The notes under the pieces: model-generated | The model's database searches: none | Seen by the model: the letters and a program-made list of their open reading frames with translations, nothing else | Told to the model about the DNA's origin: nothing | Shown: piece after piece, positions 25,495-33,289 of the stretch | Layout of the letters: the number at the start of each line of letters is the position of its first letter | How positions within the stretch are numbered: the first letter of the stretch is position 1 | Program-made: the position numbers and the translations under genes | Assembly (NCBI GenBank): GCA_934215545.1 | Contig: CAKQAD010000006.1 | Span: 1-62,185, forward strand | Reading direction: 5' to 3' | Source of the DNA: an uncultured Prevotella sp. | GTDB lineage: Bacteria > Bacteroidota > Bacteroidia > Bacteroidales > Bacteroidaceae | Length of the DNA: 62,185 nucleotides

Positions 25495-26583
25495 TTACTT
25501 CTGTCTGAACTTCTCTGCCTGCTGACGAATCAGCTCGGTGTCGTTGAAGTAGTCAATCTGCATTGCTCTGCGCACCTCCTGCATGGTCTGTGCTGCTGTT
25601 TCGCGAGCCGCCTCGGTGCCCTTGCGCAGGATGTTGTAGATTTCAGGGATGTCTTTCTCGAACTCCTGGCGTCGTGCGCGTATTGGGTCGAGCATTTTGT
25701 TGAGCACGCTGTTTAGGAATTTCTTGCAAGTGCCGTCGCCAATGCCGCCATGCACATAGTGCTCCTTGAGCTCTTCGAGAGTCTTGTATTCAGGCCAAAA
25801 CTCAGCGAAGTCGTCGGGAGTGCTGAATGCCTCAAGATATGTGAACACGGCATTACCTTCGAGGTTGCCTGGCTCGTCCATGCTCATTCGTGGAGCGCCA
25901 TTAGACATCTTCTTCACCTTCTTCCACACCTCGGCAGCCGAGTCGGAGAGATAAATGCAGTTGCCCAGCGACTTCGACATTTTCTCTTTGCCGTCGGTTC
26001 CTGGCAGTCGGCGTGCGGTGGCGTTCTCTGGCAGCAATATTTCCGGTTCCACGAGCACGTTGCCATAAGTCTGGTTAAAGCGGCGTGCCAGTTCGCGAGC
26101 CACCTCGATCATCGGCTCTTGGTCTTCGCCAGCAGGCACTGTGGTAGCCTTGAACAGTGTGATGTCGGCAGCCTGGCTCACGGGATAGCAGAAGAAACCC
26201 AGCGGGATGTTAGCCTCAAAGCATCGCATCTTAATCTCGGTCTTCACGGTAGGATTGCGTTGCACGCGCGACACCGTGATAAGGTTCATGAGGAATGTCG
26301 TGAGTTCGGCAATCTCTGGTATCTGGCTTTGTATGAACAAAGTGCATTTGCTTGGGTCGAGGCCAGCCGACAGATAGTCGAGAGCCACCTCAATGATGTT
26401 CTGTCTGATTTTTTCAGGATTGTCGGCGTTGTCGGTAAGAGCCTGCACGTCTGCCATGAACACAAACATGCGGTCGAAATCGCCAGCATTCTGCAACTCT
26501 ACGCGTCGGCGTAGTGAGCCCACATAGTGGCCCAGGTGGAGCTTACCGGTAGGACGGTCGCCCGTAAGAATTACTTTTCCCAT
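25495..26583 (-). CDS. trpS: Tryptophan--tRNA ligase
   Basis: This class I aminoacyl-tRNA synthetase charges tRNA-Trp in the cytoplasm. The start at 26583 gives 362 aa beginning MGKVILTGDRPTGKLHLGHY, with the HIGH-type motif HLGH at 16-19; translation upstream of it has no homologous look and would cross the promoter box at 26660-26667. The KMSKS loop is present as KEKMSKSLGN. LPGTDGKEKM and the QDQ-like PAGEDQEPMIEVAREL segment are typical of TrpRS. The C-terminal anticodon-binding region is complete, ending at 25495 next to the foldback element. Confidence 0.95.
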   Translation of the reverse strand: MGKVILTGDRPTGKLHLGHYVGSLRRRVELQNAGDFDRMFVFMADVQALTDNADNPEKIRQNIIEVALDYLSAGLDPSKCTLFIQSQIPEIAELTTFLMNLITVSRVQRNPTVKTEIKMRCFEANIPLGFFCYPVSQAADITLFKATTVPAGEDQEPMIEVARELARRFNQTYGNVLVEPEILLPENATARRLPGTDGKEKMSKSLGNCIYLSDSAAEVWKKVKKMSNGAPRMSMDEPGNLEGNAVFTYLEAFSTPDDFAEFWPEYKTLEELKEHYVHGGIGDGTCKKFLNSVLNKMLDPIRARRQEFEKDIPEIYNILRKGTEAARETAAQTMQEVRRAMQIDYFNDTELIRQQAEKFRQK

Positions 26584-26659
26584 TGTATTATGTTTTTTTA
26601 TTTGTTTCTGATGTGTGTATGCAACATGCTGTCGGCACCGGCAGCCTGCAATAAAAATA

Positions 26660-26667
26660 CAAAGGTA
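26660..26667 (-). promoter_or_regulatory. -7 box of trpS
   Basis: CAAAGGTA on the plus strand reads TACCTTTG on the minus strand, 77 nt before the start codon. Confidence 0.5.
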
Positions 26668-26825
26668 CATTATTATTTTTAAATGCCCACTCTATAGCAG
26701 GCGATAATTGTTTTTATTCCGTTTATAAACGCCCAAATCGAGTGCTATATTAAATGCTGCACGACAATAGCAGTGTTTCAAAGTGTAAATAATGTTTGGT
26801 TTCGTTGAAAATGTGGTGCACAATA

Positions 26826-26856
26826 TTTGTCTATTAACCAAATAATTGTAATTTTG
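26826..26856 (+). promoter_or_regulatory. Promoter of the glutamine synthetase gene
   Basis: TTTG at 26826-26829 and TAATTTTG at 26849-26856 are separated by 19 nt, a full match to the Bacteroidetes promoter. Transcription would start near 26863. Confidence 0.7.
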
Positions 26857-26921
26857 CAAGCGAAACGGAACAAATGGTTTCAAAACAAAAAGCTGACGAG
26901 CAAACATTAACGATAAAGACA

Positions 26922-29111
26922 ATGGTAAATTTAAGATTCGAGGTAGTAGCAGACGCCTTCAACAAGAAACCCGTTGAGGTGATTGCTCCGATAGAACGTC
27001 CTTCGGAGTTCTTCGGCAAGAATGTGTTCAACCGCGCAAAGATGTATAAGTATCTGCCGCGCGAAGTGTATGAGAAACTCATCGATGTTATCGACAATGG
27101 CACGCGCCTCGATCGTTCCATCGCCGATGCTGTGGCAAAAGGCATGAAGCAATGGGCCGACGAAAATGGAGTGACACACTACACACACTGGTTTCAGCCC
27201 CTCACCGAAGGTACTGCCGAGAAGCACGATGCCTTTGTAGAGCACGATGGCAAGGGTGGCATGATGGAGGATTTCTCTGGCAAGCTGCTCGTGCAGCAGG
27301 AACCCGATGCCAGCTCATTCCCTAATGGTGGCATTCGCAACACCTTTGAGGCACGCGGCTACTCGGCATGGGATCCCACATCGCCAGTGTTTATCATCGA
27401 CGACACCCTATGTATCCCTACCGTCTTTATTTCATACACGGGCGAGGCGCTCGACTATAAAGCGCCGCTCTTGCGCTCGCTGCATGCTGTGAGCGAGGCA
27501 GCTGTTGGCGTGGCACGCTATTTCTATCCCAACGTGAAGAAGGTAATTAGCAACCTTGGTTGGGAGCAGGAATATTTCCTTGTCGACGAGGGCCTCTACT
27601 CTGCACGCCCCGACCTGATGCTTACCGGCCGCACACTTATGGGTCACGACTCTGCTAAGAATCAGCAGATGGACGACCACTACTTCGGTGCCATTCCTGA
27701 GCGCGTGCAGGCATTTATGAAAGACCTCGAAATCCAGGCTCTCGAGCTGGGCATACCCTGCAAGACACGCCACAACGAGGTGGCGCCAAACCAGTTTGAG
27801 CTGGCACCAATCTATGAGGAAACCAACCTCGCCGTCGACCATAACATGCTGCTCATGTCGCTCATGAAGCGAATAGCGCGCCACCACGGTTTCCGTGTGT
27901 TGTTGCACGAAAAGCCTTTTGCAGGCATCAACGGCTCAGGCAAGCACAACAACTGGAGCCTTGCAACCGACGACGGCGTGCTGCTGCATGGTCCTGGCAA
28001 GACACCCGAAGACAACCTCCGCTTTATCGTATTCATCGTAGAGACACTCGTGGCAGTGTATAAGCACAACGGACTGCTCAAAGCCAGCATCATGAGTGCC
28101 ACCAACGCCCATCGTCTTGGCGCCAACGAGGCTCCACCAGCCATTATCTCATCGTTCCTCGGACATCAGCTCACCGAAATACTCGCCCATATCGAGAATT
28201 CAGATAAAGACGAGCTCTTCGATATCGCCGGCAAGCAGGGACTGAAGCTCGACATTCCTGAAATTCCAGAACTGCTCATCGACAATACCGACCGCAACCG
28301 CACCTCGCCATTCGCCTTCACCGGCAACCGCTTCGAGTTTCGTGCCGTGGGTTCTGAGGCTAACTGCGCCAGCTCGCTCATCGTGCTCAATACCGCTGTG
28401 GCTGAGGCTCTGCAAGACTTCAAGAAGCGTGTGGATGCACTCATCGAAAAGGGCGAAGACAAAATCAGCGCCATCCTCGATGTGGTGCGCGAAGATGCTA
28501 AGTTCTGCAAGCCTATACACTTCGATGGCAACGGATATTCCGACGAATGGGTGGAAGAGGCAAAGCGCCGCGGACTCGATTGCGAGACATCATGCCCGAA
28601 GATTTTCGAGCGCTATCTCGACGAGGACAGCATACGCATGTTCGAGAGCCAGAACGTGATGACACGCAAGGAACTCGAGGCTCGCAACGAGGTGAAGTGG
28701 GAGACCTACACCAAGAAGATACAGATTGAGGCACGCGTGTTTGGCGACCTTTCGATGAATCATATCATCCCCGTGTGCACACACTATCAGAGCCGCTTGG
28801 CAAAGAATGTGCAGAGCATGTATGACATCTTCCCTGCCGAGAAAGCCGAACAGCTCACCTCGCGCAACAAGAAGATTATCGAGGAGATAGCCGAGCGCAC
28901 GCAGCTTATAGAGACCGGCATCGAAGAACTTGTTGAGGCACGCAAGGTGGCTAACCGCATTGCCGACGAGCATACCAAGGCCATTGCCTATCACGACACC
29001 GTAGCACCTAAGATGGAGGAGATACGCTATCAGATAGACAAGCTTGAGCTTATCGTAGCCGATGAGCTTTGGACACTGCCAAAGTATCGTGAGTTGCTCT
29101 TCATCCGCTAA
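26922..29111 (+). CDS. glnN: Type III glutamine synthetase
   Basis: GSIII makes glutamine from glutamate, ammonia and ATP and is the usual glutamine synthetase form in Bacteroidales. The start at 26922 (MVNLRFEVVADAF) gives 729 aa, the length I recall for Bacteroides GSIII. An in-frame ATG at 26874 would add 16 residues and lies very near the predicted transcription start. Visible family blocks are GWEQEYFLVDEGLY, PCKTRHNEVAPNQFELAP (glutamate and metal ligands), HEKPFAGINGSGKHNNWSL and NRTSPFAFTGNRFEFRAVGS. The C-terminal region is long and helical, as in GSIII dodecamers. It is a single-gene unit with its own promoter and terminator. Confidence 0.95.
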   Translation: MVNLRFEVVADAFNKKPVEVIAPIERPSEFFGKNVFNRAKMYKYLPREVYEKLIDVIDNGTRLDRSIADAVAKGMKQWADENGVTHYTHWFQPLTEGTAEKHDAFVEHDGKGGMMEDFSGKLLVQQEPDASSFPNGGIRNTFEARGYSAWDPTSPVFIIDDTLCIPTVFISYTGEALDYKAPLLRSLHAVSEAAVGVARYFYPNVKKVISNLGWEQEYFLVDEGLYSARPDLMLTGRTLMGHDSAKNQQMDDHYFGAIPERVQAFMKDLEIQALELGIPCKTRHNEVAPNQFELAPIYEETNLAVDHNMLLMSLMKRIARHHGFRVLLHEKPFAGINGSGKHNNWSLATDDGVLLHGPGKTPEDNLRFIVFIVETLVAVYKHNGLLKASIMSATNAHRLGANEAPPAIISSFLGHQLTEILAHIENSDKDELFDIAGKQGLKLDIPEIPELLIDNTDRNRTSPFAFTGNRFEFRAVGSEANCASSLIVLNTAVAEALQDFKKRVDALIEKGEDKISAILDVVREDAKFCKPIHFDGNGYSDEWVEEAKRRGLDCETSCPKIFERYLDEDSIRMFESQNVMTRKELEARNEVKWETYTKKIQIEARVFGDLSMNHIIPVCTHYQSRLAKNVQSMYDIFPAEKAEQLTSRNKKIIEEIAERTQLIETGIEELVEARKVANRIADEHTKAIAYHDTVAPKMEEIRYQIDKLELIVADELWTLPKYRELLFIR

Positions 29112-29162
29112 TAACAGCCCAGCATAAGGCACAGCGCCTATGCAGGGCTATATGATATCACA

Positions 29163-29215
29163 ATAAAAGGGAAGACCTTATGAGAGCAAGTCTCTCTGTA
29201 GGTCTTCCCTTTTAT
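29163..29215. terminator. Bidirectional terminator between glnN and rsmD
   Basis: ATAAAAGGGAAGACCT and AGGTCTTCCCTTTTAT form a perfect outer stem around a GAGAG/CTCTC inner stem. The outer stem AAGGGAAGACCT is shared with the terminator at 6186-6230. Confidence 0.85.
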
Positions 29216-29243
29216 CGTATGGTTATGCAATGCGATGCAGGGG

Positions 29244-29813
29244 CTAAGGCATCTCTTCGGTGCATGCGTCGTCGCTGTCGGGTGCTCTGAATATAGAGAA
29301 GTTTACACTGCCATAGGCTCTGTGTTCCACAAATCCGGGCAATGCCGAAAAGTCGTTGCGCTTGCCATGTTCAAACACCAGCAGTCCACCAGGGCGCAGC
29401 ATGTTCTTATCGAGAATCATCTGTGGCAGTGTGGGCAGCTCGGGCATGGCATAGGGAGGGTCGGCAAAGATAATGTCAAACTGCTGTTTGCACGACTTCA
29501 CGAAGCGTAGCACATCGCCGCGAATGAGCATGTTGTTGCTTACGTTGATTTTCTTCATGCACTCGCGGATGAAGGCAGCATGGTCGCGGTCGAGCTCCAC
29601 GCTCACCACCCTGTCGCAGCCTCTCGACAGCAACTCGAGCGATATGCTACCCGTTCCGGCAAAAAGGTCGAGTGCCAGAGCACCGTCAAGGTCGATATAT
29701 CCGTTTATTACGTTAAAGATATTCTCCTTGGCAAAGTCGGTAGTGGGGCGCGCCTTGAACGAGCGTGGCACGTCGAAGTGTCTGCCCTTGTATATTCCTG
29801 TAATTATTCTCAT
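29244..29813 (-). CDS. rsmD: 16S rRNA (guanine966-N2)-methyltransferase RsmD
   Basis: This SAM-dependent enzyme methylates G966 of 16S rRNA during 30S assembly. The 189-aa protein starts MRIITGIYKGRHFDVP, which is diagnostic of RsmD, followed by RPTTDFAKENIFNVI, the SAM-binding LDLFAGTGSISLELLSRG, and the catalytic DPPYAMPEL. Length is normal. It is the last of three minus-strand genes, 25 nt behind the DUF3822-like gene, so cotranscription is likely. Confidence 0.93.
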   Translation of the reverse strand: MRIITGIYKGRHFDVPRSFKARPTTDFAKENIFNVINGYIDLDGALALDLFAGTGSISLELLSRGCDRVVSVELDRDHAAFIRECMKKINVSNNMLIRGDVLRFVKSCKQQFDIIFADPPYAMPELPTLPQMILDKNMLRPGGLLVFEHGKRNDFSALPGFVEHRAYGSVNFSIFRAPDSDDACTEEMP

Positions 29814-29838
29814 GTCGTTGTGCTATTTTTCTTTATGA

Positions 29839-30543
29839 TTATTGTTCTGTGCACTGCACGTTCTTCACAAACTTCTGCAGCTGCTCTGTCAGTTCGGTGT
29901 GTGTCGCCGCATCGCCGCATAGGCAGATGATGTCTGTGGGTCGCATGGCAAGTTGCTGCCATGTGTTTAGAATGTAGTAGGCACTGTCTGCCACCGTTGT
30001 AGGGCAGAAGGCAGAGTAGAAGCGCAGCCTGCCCTTGCGGAATGTGGCAATGTGCAGCTGCTTGTCGGCGAAGAAGCACATCAGTTTTTCCTGAAAGCCA
30101 CCTGCCGACTGCTCTCTCAGCGCCACCAGCACATCTGCCATATACGGCACTATCTGCACATAGCGGAAGGTGTCGGCAAGCACAAAGTGCAAGTCTTTGT
30201 TCACTGCAAATGCCACCACGGCATTGAGTGCATGCACATTGGTGGTGAGCACATCGTCGGCATCGCGCCCCGCATTGATGTAGCGATAGAGCTGTGGCAC
30301 GGCAGCCGCATCAAACTCCTCTGCAGGAATTATCATTATCGGTGTGTCTACCACCGCCACCACCCGTTCATAGTCGCGTGGCTGCTGTAGCAGCTTGCAT
30401 TCCTGCAATGCCTGCCTCAGGTTGGCAGCCACGGCAATGCCTGGCTTCAGTGAGTATGTCTCGCTCTGCGCCTCTGCGTCGGCAGAGGCGGCAGGCACAC
30501 TGAGGTGCAAGGCGTTTTGTGTGAAGCTTATTGATAGTTTCAT
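29839..30543 (-). CDS. DUF3822-family protein
   Basis: The 234-aa protein starts MKLSISFTQNALHLSVP; an upstream extension of 27 codons overlaps the preceding gene and looks random. It has two halves of similar beta-alpha pattern (ERVVAVVDTPIMIIPAEEF; KLMCFFADKQLHIATFRKGRLRFYSAF) and ends near CLCGDAATHTELTEQLQKFV. This matches the Bacteroidetes DUF3822 family, which neighbours rsmD in many genomes and has an actin/PilM-like look. Function is unknown. In this window it lies between a pilin-like gene and rsmD. Confidence 0.75.
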   Translation of the reverse strand: MKLSISFTQNALHLSVPAASADAEAQSETYSLKPGIAVAANLRQALQECKLLQQPRDYERVVAVVDTPIMIIPAEEFDAAAVPQLYRYINAGRDADDVLTTNVHALNAVVAFAVNKDLHFVLADTFRYVQIVPYMADVLVALREQSAGGFQEKLMCFFADKQLHIATFRKGRLRFYSAFCPTTVADSAYYILNTWQQLAMRPTDIICLCGDAATHTELTEQLQKFVKNVQCTEQ

Positions 30544-30577
30544 GTATGTGCAGTATTTATGTGTTTGTAGGTGTTGC

Positions 30578-31051
30578 TCACTCCCAGTTGCCGGCATTGC
30601 CATTGTCTGTTGCCAAGTCGCCAATCTTCAGTCCGCCGAAGCGTCCGGCGTTGTCGGCAGCCGTGCTCAGTCGTTTTATGGCAGCATTGTCGAGTCCTTC
30701 AAGATAGTCGGCATAAGTGGCAGAGCACTCCATCACCGACACGGAGCGCCCGGAGCGTGTCGTCACTGCCGATGCCGCCAGGCGGAATGTCTTGCCGTTG
30801 GAGTAGGGTATGTATTGCAGCGAGTCTGCAACATAGCGCTCTGCGATGAGCGTTGCCCACGACGAGGTGTAGGCACCATGGTCGTGGCGATAGCGTTCTG
30901 CTGCTGTGCGCACCGCCATGAGCCGCTGCTTCACCACCGTCTCTCTGCGTGTACGCTCCTTGTCGAAGCGTATCGGCGCATAGACGCTGCTTACGCATAG
31001 CACGCATAGCATCGCCACCACTGCCAGGAGTATGATGTTTGTCTTTGACAT
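30578..31051 (-). CDS. Membrane-anchored pseudopilin-like protein
   Basis: The 157-aa protein starts MSKTNIILLAVVAMLCVLCV, a hydrophobic helix, and continues with a charged helix RRETVVKQRLMAVRTAAERY and then RHDHGAYTSSWATLI, a pattern common just after the N-terminal helix of type II secretion pseudopilins (residues that lead into the globular head). A typical prepilin cleavage motif (Gly then Phe/Met-x-x-x-Glu) is not seen, so the link is structural inference. Its promoter-like box at 31082-31089 leads the three-gene group with the DUF3822 gene and rsmD. Confidence 0.6.
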   Translation of the reverse strand: MSKTNIILLAVVAMLCVLCVSSVYAPIRFDKERTRRETVVKQRLMAVRTAAERYRHDHGAYTSSWATLIAERYVADSLQYIPYSNGKTFRLAASAVTTRSGRSVSVMECSATYADYLEGLDNAAIKRLSTAADNAGRFGGLKIGDLATDNGNAGNWE

Positions 31052-31081
31052 TGTTTTTAAGTTGTTCACGGGTTGTCATTA

Positions 31082-31089
31082 CAAAGATA
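31082..31089 (-). promoter_or_regulatory. -7 box of the pilin-like/DUF3822/rsmD group
   Basis: CAAAGATA reads TATCTTTG on the minus strand, 31 nt before the start at 31051. Confidence 0.5.
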
Positions 31090-31204
31090 CATCATTTTTG
31101 TCAAAACAAGCTTTGCTTACTTATAAAATTCGGGTTATCCGGAAAATCTTGGAAGTTGTTTGTCTCTCTATATAGCGTATGAACCTAATTTCTCTGTACA
31201 AAAG

Positions 31205-31236
31205 TTTGGCAAGTAACGCTTTTTTATCTAAATTTG
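31205..31236 (+). promoter_or_regulatory. Promoter of the glycosyltransferase gene
   Basis: TTTG at 31205-31208 and TAAATTTG at 31229-31236 are 20 nt apart, a full -33/-7 match. It lies downstream of the in-frame ATG at 31179 and so fixes the start at 31269. Confidence 0.75.
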
Positions 31237-31268
31237 TATTGTATCAACATCTAAACCATCACAGCCTT

Positions 31269-32282
31269 ATGAATGCTTACAAGACCGACGTTGCCGTACT
31301 CATATTGTTCTTCAACCGTCCCGACCATCTCTCGAAGGTGTTCGACGAGGTGCGCCGTGCCCGTCCCTCTCGCCTGTTCCTCTACCAGGATGGTCCGCGT
31401 GGCGAACACGATATGGCTGGCATCGAGGCTTGTCGCAAGGTGGTTGCCGATATCGACTGGCAGTGTGATGTGCATCGTATGTATCAAGAACGCAACTACG
31501 GCTGCGACCCTTCAGAGTATATCTCGCAGAAGTGGGCATTCTCTATTGTCGACAAGTGCATAGTGCTCGAAGACGACGATGTGCCCTCGCAGTCGTTCTT
31601 CACCTTTGCCAAGGAGATGCTCGACCGCTACGAGCACGACACCCGCATCACTATGATTGCCGGTTTCAATCCCGAAGAGCAGGTGCAAAGCCCTTACGAC
31701 TATCTCTTCACTTCGGTGTTCTCCATTTGGGGATGGGCATCGTGGCGCCGCGTCATCGACCAGTGGGACGACACCTATGCCTTTCTCGACGATGCCGATA
31801 CCATGCGCCAGCTGAATGCTGTGATGCGCCAGCGCCGTTACTGCCGCGACACCCTGCGTGCCTGCTACGACCATAGAGCATCGGGCAAGGCTTATTACGA
31901 AACAATATTCTGGTCGGCAATGGTGCTCAACTCTGGACTCGCCATCATGCCCACACACAACATGATTAACAATCTCGGTGCCACCGATGGCTCTACACAC
32001 TACACTGGGTCGCTGCAGACCATGCCACGCCGCCTGCGCCGCCTATTCACCATGCAGCGGTTTGAACTGAGTGGCGAGCTGCGCCATCCACGCTATGTCA
32101 TAGAAGATGTCGACTTCAAGGAGCAGGTCTACCGCACCTATGCCTATGGTCATCCCTGGATAAAGCTCTGCCGCTCCATGGAAGAACTTGTGCTCAACCT
32201 GCGCTATGGCAACTTTGCCTATATCGTGCGCCAGCTACGCCGCCGTCTCGGCAGAATTACCGGCTCCTTCCGCCATAATTAA
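31269..32282 (+). CDS. GT-A fold glycosyltransferase
   Basis: The 337-aa protein starts MNAYKTDVAVLILFFNRPDH. The nucleotide-sugar site shows in the early VLILFFNRPDHLSKVF strand and in IVLEDDDVPS, where the DDD matches the metal-binding DxD. FSIWGWASWRRVIDQWD is a signature of a family of surface-polysaccharide glycosyltransferases in Bacteroidetes often misnamed haemolysin activation proteins. It would add one sugar to a capsule, LPS or glycoprotein glycan on the cytoplasmic face of the membrane. The sugar is unknown. It stands alone with its own promoter. Confidence 0.82.
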   Translation: MNAYKTDVAVLILFFNRPDHLSKVFDEVRRARPSRLFLYQDGPRGEHDMAGIEACRKVVADIDWQCDVHRMYQERNYGCDPSEYISQKWAFSIVDKCIVLEDDDVPSQSFFTFAKEMLDRYEHDTRITMIAGFNPEEQVQSPYDYLFTSVFSIWGWASWRRVIDQWDDTYAFLDDADTMRQLNAVMRQRRYCRDTLRACYDHRASGKAYYETIFWSAMVLNSGLAIMPTHNMINNLGATDGSTHYTGSLQTMPRRLRRLFTMQRFELSGELRHPRYVIEDVDFKEQVYRTYAYGHPWIKLCRSMEELVLNLRYGNFAYIVRQLRRRLGRITGSFRHN

Positions 32283-33108
32283 GGCTTTTACGGAAAATGG
32301 AGTAAGGAATTAATCCCGAGTCTTTTGTCCCGTTGGTCAGTGCCTTGAGTCAAATACACCACTATTCAGTTCCGGACTGTCGTGATTTAGAACACGCAAA
32401 TATATTTTTGATTTAGCTAAATTGTTACAAATGAAAATTGCAAAATAGGAAATGCAATGGCGTCTTGACTCCTTCCTTTCCTTAATAAATCCTCAATAAT
32501 CACCAATATTTGCACTTTTTCACCCTTTAAGGCTCCCGTTAGCATGCAAAAGAGCCCTAATTGCATTAATTTTAAGCCTCTTTTGCATCATAAATCAGCC
32601 CGATTTTTAATGCAAAAGAGGCTTAAATGCAATGTTTTGCTGCTGTAATTTTTGCACACTAAAGCATTGTGTAGCGTCAATGCTCTGTGCGTGAACGCTT
32701 TAACCCCTGCACGCCCATGTCTCACAGAAATTACGTTATCCATCACCTTGCTCGCTCAACTCACATTCTCAGAGCCCAAGAAGCATGCAAATATCGTATT
32801 TTGCCCTTGTTGGCGCCCATCGGTCAATGCATCGTTAAGGCAAAATGGAACACCCGTTATGGTATATTTTTCGCTTGGGTAAGCAATGTCACAGCCATCA
32901 ACAATTTCGAGTGTCATGCAATGGCTATTGGAGGGCTAAATTCGGTCTAATAATCGATTTGGGTTAAATCAGTAGTTTTCAGCCAAATATCGGCAATATG
33001 TCGTAAATAAAACGATTGCTGTATTGTCGTCATTGTAAAACAATGTTAATAATACTGAATTGTAAGTGTTAAATACCTAAAAATCCGTTCCTTTTGTTTA
33101 CATTTGCA
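32283..33108. other. Long spacer upstream of the GH85 PUL
   Basis: It contains a short GTCCCGTTGGTCAGTG block (about 32320-32345) related to the repeats at 5778-6185 and 61600-61800, and a hairpin cluster at 32543-32626. The rest is AT-rich. I see no convincing gene; short open frames lack family resemblance. Confidence 0.55.
32543..32626. repeat. Nested hairpin cluster of GCAAAAGAGGCTTAA type
   Basis: TTAAGCCTCTTTTGCAT at 32572-32588 is the exact reverse complement of ATGCAAAAGAGGCTTAA at 32610-32626. A third copy of GCAAAAGAG starts at 32545, so two alternative hairpins share the middle arm. Related core words occur in the palindrome at 633-669. Confidence 0.75.
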
Positions 33109-33116
33109 AAGTGAAA
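33109..33116 (+). promoter_or_regulatory. -7 box of the first PUL gene
   Basis: TACATTTG fits TAnnTTTG and would give a leader of about 165 nt before the GH85 gene. There is no clear -33 box, as would be expected if an activator were needed. Confidence 0.45.
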
Positions 33117-33289
33117 TAACGTGATAATTGCGCCTTGTTGGTAACGATTGCAATTAATCATAATGCCATATATATTATATAAGGTGTAAAATGCGCATTT
33201 CAGAGCGTTCCACTTAATGTGGAAAAACGATAAAAATATAACTCTCAACAATAAAATATCAACTTAAACAAATATTAAAAACCGAAAAC

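Noticed and set aside
26874..26921. Start of glutamine synthetase at 26874
   Set aside because: It lies only about 10 nt after the predicted transcription start and adds 16 residues without family similarity; the internal ATG at 26922 gives the usual 729 aa.
32652..32950. Short plus-strand frames (76-87 aa) in the spacer before the PUL
   Set aside because: Overlapping frames with odd composition, no plausible start context and no family resemblance.
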